From: Pantoea sp. At-9b
GTDB lineage: Bacteria > Pseudomonadota > Gammaproteobacteria > Enterobacterales > Enterobacteriaceae
NCBI RefSeq assembly: GCF_000175935.2
Contig: NC_014837.1
Coordinates: forward strand, 1,674,001 to 1,738,000
Length of the DNA: 64,000 bases
Direction of reading: 5' to 3'
Under the pieces are notes generated by a model that saw only the letters and a list, made by a program, of their open reading frames with translations, did not search any database and was not told the DNA's origin. The translations under genes and the position numbers were made by a program. The stretch's first letter is position 1. The number at the start of each line of letters is the position of its first letter. Positions 58,299-64,000 of the stretch are shown here, piece after piece.

Positions 58299-59036
58299 AT
58301 GTATCCCGTTGATTTACATATGCACACCGTTGCCAGTACCCATGCCTACAGCACGCTGCATGACTATGTGGCGCAGGCCAAACAAAATGGTCTGAAGTTG
58401 TTTGCGATTACCGATCATGGCCCGGATATGGCTGATGCCCCACATTACTGGCACTTCGTGAACATGCGGATCTGGCCGCGCGTGATTGATGGTGTTGGCG
58501 TGCTGCGTGGTATTGAGGCCAATATCAAAAACCAGCAGGGGGAGATCGATTGCAGTGGCCCGATGCTGGATGCGCTGGATCTGATCGTCGCTGGTTTTCA
58601 TGAGCCGGTGTATGCCCCGCGCGACAAAGCCCATCATACTGAAGCGATGATCGCTACCATGGCGAGTGGCCTGGTGCATATCATCAGCCATCCGGGCAAC
58701 CCGAAATTCCCGGTGGATATCCGTGCGATTGCGGAAGCGGCTGCGCATTATGATGTGGCGCTGGAGATCAACAACTCGTCCTTTACGCACTCCCGTCCGG
58801 GCAGCGAACCTAATTGTCGCGCGATTGCGGAAGCGGTGCGCGATGCGGGTGGGCGTCTGGCGTTTGGTTCTGATTCTCATACCGCCTTCACGTTGGGCAA
58901 CTTCGAACATTGTCTGCGCATCACCCGTGAGGTGGATTTTCCGGAAGATCGCGTGTTAAATGTCACGCCGCGCCGCCTGCTCGATTTCCTCGAACAGCGT
59001 ACCGGCAAGCATATTGCCGAACTGGCGGACTTTTAA
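58299..59036 (+). CDS. ycdX: PHP-domain phosphatase YcdX
   Basis: A 245-residue trinuclear-zinc phosphatase. Metal ligands occur in [39 protein letters not shown] and [10 protein letters not shown], the usual PHP order. In E. coli YcdX is linked to swarming. It lies 47 bp after ghrA. Confidence 0.95.
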   Translation: MYPVDLHMHTVASTHAYSTLHDYVAQAKQNGLKLFAITDHGPDMADAPHYWHFVNMRIWPRVIDGVGVLRGIEANIKNQQGEIDCSGPMLDALDLIVAGFHEPVYAPRDKAHHTEAMIATMASGLVHIISHPGNPKFPVDIRAIAEAAAHYDVALEINNSSFTHSRPGSEPNCRAIAEAVRDAGGRLAFGSDSHTAFTLGNFEHCLRITREVDFPEDRVLNVTPRRLLDFLEQRTGKHIAELADF

Positions 59037-59063
59037 ACTTTTTGCCTCAAGGAATTCTGTTGC

Positions 59064-59624
59064 ATGAATGAGTTTTCCATTCTCTGCCGCGTCATCGGCT
59101 CGTTATTCAATCGTCAGCCGCAGGACCCGCTGCTGGTGCCACTGTTCACCCTGCTGCGTGAGGGTAAATTGCAGGCGCAGTGGCCGCTGGAGCAGGACGA
59201 GCTGCTGACCCGGTTGCAGCAGAACAGCGACCCGCAGGCGCTGGCCGCCGACTATAACGCGTTATTTGTCGGCAGCGATTGCAGTGTGCCGCCGTATGCG
59301 TCGCAGTGGCCGAATGGTGCCCCGGAAGCGGAGGTGCGCGCCTTTCTCAGCTCGCGTGGCATGCCGCTGAACGATGCGCCTGCCGATCATTTCGGCGTGC
59401 TGCTGCTGGCGGCATCCTGGCTGGAAGATCAGTCGGCGGAAGATGAGTCGGCAGCGCAAATCGCGCTGTTTGATGACTATCTGCTGCCGTGGTGTGGCAC
59501 CTTCCTCGGCAAAGTCGAAGCGCATGCCAGCACGGCGTTTTACCGCACCCTGGCGATGCTAAGCCGTGAAGCTATTCAGGCGATGCGCGACGAACTGGCG
59601 GAAGAAGCAGACGACGCCGAGTAA
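59064..59624 (+). CDS. ycdY: TorD/DmsD-family chaperone YcdY
   Basis: A 186-residue helical redox-enzyme-maturation-type chaperone with YNALFVGSDCSVPPYASQWP, ADHFGVLLLAASWL and a central DYLLPWCGTFLGKVE region. In E. coli YcdY raises YcdX activity, and the genes are adjacent here too (27-bp gap). Confidence 0.93.
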   Translation: MNEFSILCRVIGSLFNRQPQDPLLVPLFTLLREGKLQAQWPLEQDELLTRLQQNSDPQALAADYNALFVGSDCSVPPYASQWPNGAPEAEVRAFLSSRGMPLNDAPADHFGVLLLAASWLEDQSAEDESAAQIALFDDYLLPWCGTFLGKVEAHASTAFYRTLAMLSREAIQAMRDELAEEADDAE

Positions 59625-59625
59625 C

Positions 59626-60990
59626 TTACCAGCGTGCTGCGCTACTGCCGAGCGGCACGCCCGGTGTGGCGCACAGCTGGGCAGTGCCGGGCAGGTAAGA
59701 CGCTGCTCGCAGCCGAGTACCTATCCCCCAGTGGGTGATCTCCAGCGCCGGTTGCACATCATCAGGATGAGGGGTGATGCCGCTTTGCGTGCCGCCAGGG
59801 GCATCACCGTGCTGCTGCAACAACAGGGCCGTGCGCGCCAGTGACAGACGCGCCTGCCACCCTGTACCCTGCAGGCAGCGTTGACGCAATCCTTCCAGCA
59901 CCGCCGCCGCCAGCAGATAACCGGTGGCGTGATCCAGCGCCTGTACCGGCAAAGGTGTCGGTTTGGCACTCTTGCTCCACACCATTCCCTGATGCGCAAT
60001 GCCGCACCCCATCTGCACCAGGCTGTCGAAGCCGCGTCGGTTGCGCCACGGTCCGCTCCAGCCCCAGGCATTCAGGCTGACATCCACCAGCCCCGGCGCG
60101 AGCTGCTGACGGGTGGCGGCATCCAGTCCCAGCTTCTCCAGCGCGTCGGCACGATAACCGTGGACCAGCACATCCGCCTGACTGAGCAGAGCACGGAGCT
60201 GTGCCAGCCCGGCAGCACTTTTCAGATCCAGCCGTGCACAGCGTTTGCCACTGGTGATCTCCTCTTCCAGCGTCGGCTCCTGCCAGTCAGGGGGATCGAT
60301 GCGCAGTACCTCGGCACCGAGGCTGGCGAGAAAACGGGTGGCGACCGGACCGGCGATGATGCGTGTCAGATCCAGTACCCGAATGCCCCGCAACGGACGT
60401 GCGGCACTCAGCGGCCAGGTGGGGATGTTACCGGCAGCGGTGCTCTGTTGCGCGAACAGCGGCTCCTGGCTGACGGCGATCCCCTGCGGATGTTGCTGCC
60501 ACTGCCCGACACTGCGCATCTGTGCCGCACAGCCTCCGGCATCGACCACGGCCTGTTCCAGCGCCGCTGCTGTCCAGTTGTGTACTTCTGCCGCCAGCGC
60601 GGCGCGATCGACATGCACGCCCAGCACCTGCTCCATCGCCCGACGATGATGGATGGCGTTGGTATGCAAGCGGACCCAGCCATCAGCGGTGGCGTAGTCA
60701 CCGGCAAATGGGTCCCATAGCGCTGCGGGTGGGCGGTTAAGTGGCATAAAACTGTGCTGAAACCAGCGCGAGGCCAGGCGAACATTGACGCTCACCGGAG
60801 CCGGACGTCCCAGCAGATCGCTCAGCGCCTGGGTTGCCAGCCCAATGCTGGTGGCGGCCAGTTCGCTGACGGCATAGGCAGAATGGAACGTGTCGGGCTG
60901 GGAAAAGGCCAGGGGCGGCGGAACGTCATCCGCCCCGCGTAATCCTGACCACATTTGCTGCCAGAGTGCGGCCGCGAGGGAGTAATCCAT
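59626..60990 (-). CDS. Family III CoA-transferase (CaiB/BaiF-like)
   Basis: A 454-residue protein with two CaiB-like segments. GIRVLDLTRIIAGPVATRFL and GAEVLRIDPPD are family hallmarks; LDLKSAAGLAQLRALLSQAD and VSLNAWGWSGPWRNRRGFDS follow, the last with the usual catalytic-region Asp. Acyl substrate unknown. The start at 60990 has CGGAGGC 5 nt upstream. It lies 29 bp after the EamA-type transporter gene on the same strand, suggesting a joint unit. Confidence 0.88.
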   Translation of the reverse strand: MDYSLAAALWQQMWSGLRGADDVPPPLAFSQPDTFHSAYAVSELAATSIGLATQALSDLLGRPAPVSVNVRLASRWFQHSFMPLNRPPAALWDPFAGDYATADGWVRLHTNAIHHRRAMEQVLGVHVDRAALAAEVHNWTAAALEQAVVDAGGCAAQMRSVGQWQQHPQGIAVSQEPLFAQQSTAAGNIPTWPLSAARPLRGIRVLDLTRIIAGPVATRFLASLGAEVLRIDPPDWQEPTLEEEITSGKRCARLDLKSAAGLAQLRALLSQADVLVHGYRADALEKLGLDAATRQQLAPGLVDVSLNAWGWSGPWRNRRGFDSLVQMGCGIAHQGMVWSKSAKPTPLPVQALDHATGYLLAAAVLEGLRQRCLQGTGWQARLSLARTALLLQQHGDAPGGTQSGITPHPDDVQPALEITHWGIGTRLRAASYLPGTAQLCATPGVPLGSSAARW

Positions 60991-61019
60991 ATGAAGCCTC
61001 CGGGTCAAGCGCGCGGTTG

Positions 61020-61904
61020 TTAGCGACGGCGCAGGCGAGGGAAACGCGCATGCATCTGCAAATTGCGCAGGTTAATCACCGCAATCGCCGTGCCCAGTAC
61101 CACCAGTGACGCGCCGAGAACTTTAAAACTGTTCATGCTATCGCCCAATACCACCACGCCCATCAGCACCGCCAGCACCGGCGTCAGCAGCGAGTAGGGC
61201 ATGATCAGATTGACGTTGTACTTCTTCAACAGCGAGTACCACAGGGTATAAGCGATGATCGATGAGGCGAGGGCGCTGTAAAGAATCGCGAACCAACCGC
61301 GCCAACCGGCATGGCCCAGCGCGTAGAATTGTTGTGACTCCGTGAGCCAGGAGGCGGTTCCGACAATCGGCACTGCCAGAAACGAAATCCAGCCGGTCAG
61401 GGTCAGCGGCTTAATCGGCGGCGATTTTTTCACAATCATATTGCTCACCGCCCAACCAGTGGCACTACACAGCAGGATACACAGCACCCACCAGGCAGGA
61501 ATGGTTGGGCTACCGGAAAGCACCACCACACCGCTCAGCGAAATCGCAATGCCCAGCAATTGCACCAGCCGCAGCTTCTCTTTCAACACCAACATCGCCA
61601 GCAGCATGGCAATCGGTGTGCCGAGTTGGACGACAATCGCGCCGGTTCCGGCATCGGTGTAGCGCATGCCGACAAACAGCAGCGAGAAGTGCATAAAACC
61701 AAAGGTGAAGGCCAGTACCAGCAGCCATGGCAGCTGCTCACGGGTGATGCGGCAAAAAGGGATCAGCATGATCGCTACGACCACAAAACGCATCCAGGTC
61801 AGAAACAGCGGCGGAAGCTCCAGCAATCCCCACTTTATCGCCACGTTGTTGAAGGCCCAGATGGCAACCACCAGCAGGACCAGAAAAAAATGCCGCACAG
61901 CCAC
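61020..61904 (-). CDS. EamA-family (DMT) metabolite exporter
   Basis: A 294-residue protein with ten membrane segments in two EamA repeats: VVAIWAFNNVAIKWGLLELP opens the first, and TLWYSLLKKYNVNLIMPYSL and PVLAVLMGVVVLGD lie in the second. The start is taken as GTG at 61904 (VAVRHFFLVLL), with AAGGA 8 nt upstream; another GTG at 61919 lacks a ribosome site. Substrate unknown, perhaps an amino acid or an acid related to the CoA-transferase. Confidence 0.87.
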   Translation of the reverse strand: MAVRHFFLVLLVVAIWAFNNVAIKWGLLELPPLFLTWMRFVVVAIMLIPFCRITREQLPWLLVLAFTFGFMHFSLLFVGMRYTDAGTGAIVVQLGTPIAMLLAMLVLKEKLRLVQLLGIAISLSGVVVLSGSPTIPAWWVLCILLCSATGWAVSNMIVKKSPPIKPLTLTGWISFLAVPIVGTASWLTESQQFYALGHAGWRGWFAILYSALASSIIAYTLWYSLLKKYNVNLIMPYSLLTPVLAVLMGVVVLGDSMNSFKVLGASLVVLGTAIAVINLRNLQMHARFPRLRRR

Positions 61905-62086
61905 AATGTCATCCTTCACGGAAATTCTGTTCTCACCGGCTAATCATGGCATGAAGCGATGGGGTTGGTGCAGCGCAGGCGAAAATATTTTCGATCGACG
62001 CTTAACCGCGAAAAATATACACATTGCAGGCAATTACTGTCAGACTGGTTTTCCGAAACGTGACCTTGCAGAGGACAGTCTTCGGA

Positions 62087-62812
62087 ATGACACAGACCCG
62101 CGCTTTACCCCTTGCCCTGATTCAACTTGAAGTTCCGCCACCGGCAGTTGTGGCGCAAATTGGTGAACAACCCGTCTGGTTTATTGAGGCGCTGGCCCTT
62201 CAGCCCGCCGATTATGTGATTGTGCGTCCACATCTTGGTGATGAGCTGCCCGCGTTTGACCGCGTCAGTGGCGCGATCCTCAGTGGTTCCTGGGCGATGG
62301 TGACCGACCATGAAGAGTGGAGTGAGCGCACCGCCGCGTGGATTCGTGCGGCACTGGAAGCGGAACTGCCGTTACTTGGGGTCTGCTATGGACACCAACT
62401 GATGGCCTATGCGCTGGGTGGGAAAGTCGCGGATAACCCGCAGGGTTGGGAGCGGGGATTGAAAGCATTAACCCGCCACCCGCAGGCGGCACAGGACCCC
62501 TGGCTGGCGGCGCTACCCGACGATTTTCATGCCTGGCTGTCACACCGCCAGTCGGTGCTGACCCCGCCGGTGCAGGCGCGGGTGCTGGCCTCCTCCGAAC
62601 AGGATGGCTGCCAGATCCTGCGTTACTCCGCTCAGGCGTTATCCGTGCAATTTCACCCCGAATTTACCCGTGACATCATGACCGCCTGTTTACCGGCAGG
62701 GGTGACAGATGAGGGGAGTGAGTTGACGGGAGAAGACTGGGCGCGTGAACTGCTGCACCGCTTCTGGCAGCAAACGCGGCCACAGCCGCGCGTGCAGGCT
62801 CAGGGCGCGTAA
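62087..62812 (+). CDS. Class I glutamine amidotransferase-like protein
   Basis: A 241-residue GATase1 of the GuaA-like stand-alone type. Nucleophile Cys in LLGVCYGHQLMAYALGG and the His-Glu pair in SVQFHPEFT complete the triad. Stand-alone members include gamma-glutamyl hydrolases of polyamine metabolism, but this substrate is unknown. The 3' end overlaps the convergent methyltransferase gene by 13 bp. The start at 62087 is the first ATG after GAGGAC. Confidence 0.88.
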   Translation: MTQTRALPLALIQLEVPPPAVVAQIGEQPVWFIEALALQPADYVIVRPHLGDELPAFDRVSGAILSGSWAMVTDHEEWSERTAAWIRAALEAELPLLGVCYGHQLMAYALGGKVADNPQGWERGLKALTRHPQAAQDPWLAALPDDFHAWLSHRQSVLTPPVQARVLASSEQDGCQILRYSAQALSVQFHPEFTRDIMTACLPAGVTDEGSELTGEDWARELLHRFWQQTRPQPRVQAQGA

Positions 62813-63363
62813 TGTCGGGTGCAACGATACACCCAGGCGGGTGGCACGTTTTTTAGCACCCGCTGGCGTTGCCAGGTGAAATAACGGGACAGGCTGGGCT
62901 GCGTGAGCGAGGTGTACTGAAATTGGACGAACACGCCGCGCGGCCCCAGTGCATCATGCACCGCCTGTAAGATGGCTTCCCGGGTATCCGCAGGCAGCGA
63001 CAGCAAAGGCAGGCCGGAAAAAATCGCATCATATTCGCCGGACAAATATTCCGCCGAACAGGCCCGTACCTGCATCCGATCATCATTCAGCGCGCGCAAC
63101 GTCTTGACCAGTTCCGGGCTGATTTCAAACACATCCAGTTGGGCCTGTGGCGACATGCGTTGCAGAATCTGTCGTGTCAGCACCCCATCGCCCGCACCCA
63201 GTTCAGCAATACGCAGACTACGATCCCAGTTAACCGCATCGGTCATGGTCCGGCATAGCGCCGCGGAGGAAGGGGTGATACTGCCCATCTTGCGGGGGTT
63301 GCGAATGAACTGATGAACAAAACTTGCTTTGGCGCGCATTAACGTCAGGGCTGAAGCCAACAT
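62800..63363 (-). CDS. Small SAM methyltransferase, phospholipid N-methyltransferase-like
   Basis: A 187-residue class I methyltransferase. NPRKMGSITPSSAALCRTM followed by RIAELGAGDGVLTRQIL (motif I), LDVFEISPELVKTL and DAIFSGLPLLSLP resembles PmtA-type enzymes and rRNA dimethylase-like proteins. The start at 63363 has CAGGAG 6 nt upstream; the longer frame to 63477 would reach into the palindrome repeat and is rejected. Confidence 0.82.
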   Translation of the reverse strand: MLASALTLMRAKASFVHQFIRNPRKMGSITPSSAALCRTMTDAVNWDRSLRIAELGAGDGVLTRQILQRMSPQAQLDVFEISPELVKTLRALNDDRMQVRACSAEYLSGEYDAIFSGLPLLSLPADTREAILQAVHDALGPRGVFVQFQYTSLTQPSLSRYFTWQRQRVLKNVPPAWVYRCTRHYAP

Positions 63364-63471
63364 CTCTTTCTCCTGGTTAGTGTCCTGCCTCATATTGACC
63401 CTATTTATCGGACATGTTCCGTTTTTTACTGCATAACCGGCAAAAGTCAGAATTTTCCGGGCATAAAACGG

Positions 63472-63540
63472 GCGCAATAAATTGCGCCGCTACGGACCGG
63501 TGTCGCCCCGCTGATGCGTAGTGTCGCGATTTATCGCGCG
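63472..63540. repeat. REP-like palindrome pair upstream of the dehydrogenase gene
   Basis: GCGCAATAAATTGCGCCGC with CTAC, then after about 24 nt GCGTAGTGTCGCGATTTATC with GCGCG, a diverged inverse copy. Unlike the others it lies between divergent genes, between the methyltransferase and aldehyde dehydrogenase starts. Confidence 0.75.
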
Positions 63541-63650
63541 ATATCACAGTTTCCCACCCGCAAATCTGACAGCGTGCCATTGATCGATCAATGTTAATAA
63601 CAGGTTTCGCAGTTGTTACAAACAACCTCTGTCCCGCAAGGAGAAACATC

Positions 63651-64000
63651 ATGCGTTACGCCGCACCTGGAGAACAAGGTTCTCTGATCAAACTACAACA
63701 ACGTTATGGCAACTTTATCAACGGTGAGTTTGTGGCACCGGTGAATGGTAACTACTTCGTCAACACCTCGCCGATTAATGCCTCACCAATTGGCGAGTTT
63801 CCGCGCTCCGACCGTGAGGACATCGATAACGCGGTCGCCGCCGCCCATGCCGCAGCAGATGCCTGGGGCAAAACCTCACCGCAGACGCGCTCGCTGGTTT
63901 TGTTGAAAATCGCCGATCGGCTGGAGGAAAACCTCGAATATCTGGCGGTTAATGAAACCTGGGATAACGGTAAACCGGTACGCGAGACCCTCGCCGCAGA
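63651..64000 (+). CDS. Aldehyde dehydrogenase, AldB/ExaC-like (5' part)
   Basis: The first 116 codons of a gene running off the window. YGNFINGEFVAPVNGNYFVN, the PINASPIGEFPRSD stretch and LEENLEYLAVNETWDNGKPV match the N-terminal cofactor-binding part of acetaldehyde dehydrogenases (E. coli AldB has NETWDNGKP-like AETWDNGKPIRET). It would oxidise acetaldehyde to acetate. AAGGAG lies about 8 nt before the ATG. The catalytic Cys and Glu lie outside. Confidence 0.92.
   Translation, partial: MRYAAPGEQGSLIKLQQRYGNFINGEFVAPVNGNYFVNTSPINASPIGEFPRSDREDIDNAVAAAHAAADAWGKTSPQTRSLVLLKIADRLEENLEYLAVNETWDNGKPVRETLAA

Noticed and set aside
63401..63652. 83-codon minus-strand frame before the aldehyde dehydrogenase gene
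   Set aside because: It runs through the palindromic repeat and the dehydrogenase ribosome site and has no start signal.

Overview
The window is a stretch of enterobacterial chromosome. Gene content and order (mfd, lolCDE, cobB, potABCD, pepT, roxA, phoPQ, purB, hflD, mnmA, nudJ, rluE, icd; then ldcA, emtA, ycgR, ymgE, treA; then ghrA, ycdX, ycdY) match the Escherichia coli core order in large blocks. Absent neighbours (no nagK between lolE and cobB), the accessory genes between the blocks, and a family of paired GGCGCGATTTATCGCGC palindromes between genes point to the Erwiniaceae, most likely Pantoea or a close relative. The genus is inferred from gene content only.

Layout. (1) 1-4.2 kb: accessory locus on the minus strand with a colicin-V-type export pair (CvaA-like adaptor, CvaB-like C39 peptidase/ABC exporter) followed by a short double-glycine-leader peptide, a probable undescribed class II microcin with no recognisable immunity gene. 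(2) 4.4-27.1 kb: conserved core covering transcription-coupled repair, lipoprotein sorting, deacylation, spermidine/putrescine uptake, peptidase T, a ribosomal oxygenase, PhoPQ, purine synthesis, tRNA thiolation, pseudouridylation and isocitrate dehydrogenase. (3) 27.2-38.1 kb: accessory and poorly known genes, including a DUF2569 membrane protein, a methyltransferase, a large secreted multi-domain chitinase, several small envelope or lipoprotein genes and a signal-peptide-bearing Ppx/GppA-like phosphatase in a three-gene operon. (4) 38.2-39.9 kb: murein genes ldcA and emtA. (5) 39.96-48.6 kb: a sugar-catabolic island (SorC regulator, RbsB/DUF2291/RbsA/RbsC-type importer, two-subunit transketolase, FGGY kinase) bracketed by palindromic repeat pairs and lying between emtA and ycgR, which are neighbours in E. 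coli K-12. Its two transcription units share a GAATATATATTC palindrome, a likely operator. (6) 48.7-57.1 kb: ycgR, ymgE, an AraC regulator, two tandem lipoproteins with an upstream gene fragment, a short-chain dehydrogenase, a TonB-dependent siderophore receptor with a Fur-box-like site, and periplasmic trehalase. (7) 57.3-64 kb: ghrA-ycdX-ycdY, a CoA-transferase/EamA pair, a glutamine amidotransferase-like protein, a small methyltransferase and the start of an aldehyde dehydrogenase gene that runs off the end.

The accessory genes suit a plant- or soil-associated life: microcin competition, chitin degradation, use of an unusual pentose-like sugar, siderophore piracy and trehalose use. No rRNA, tRNA, CRISPR array, intact insertion sequence or prophage was seen.
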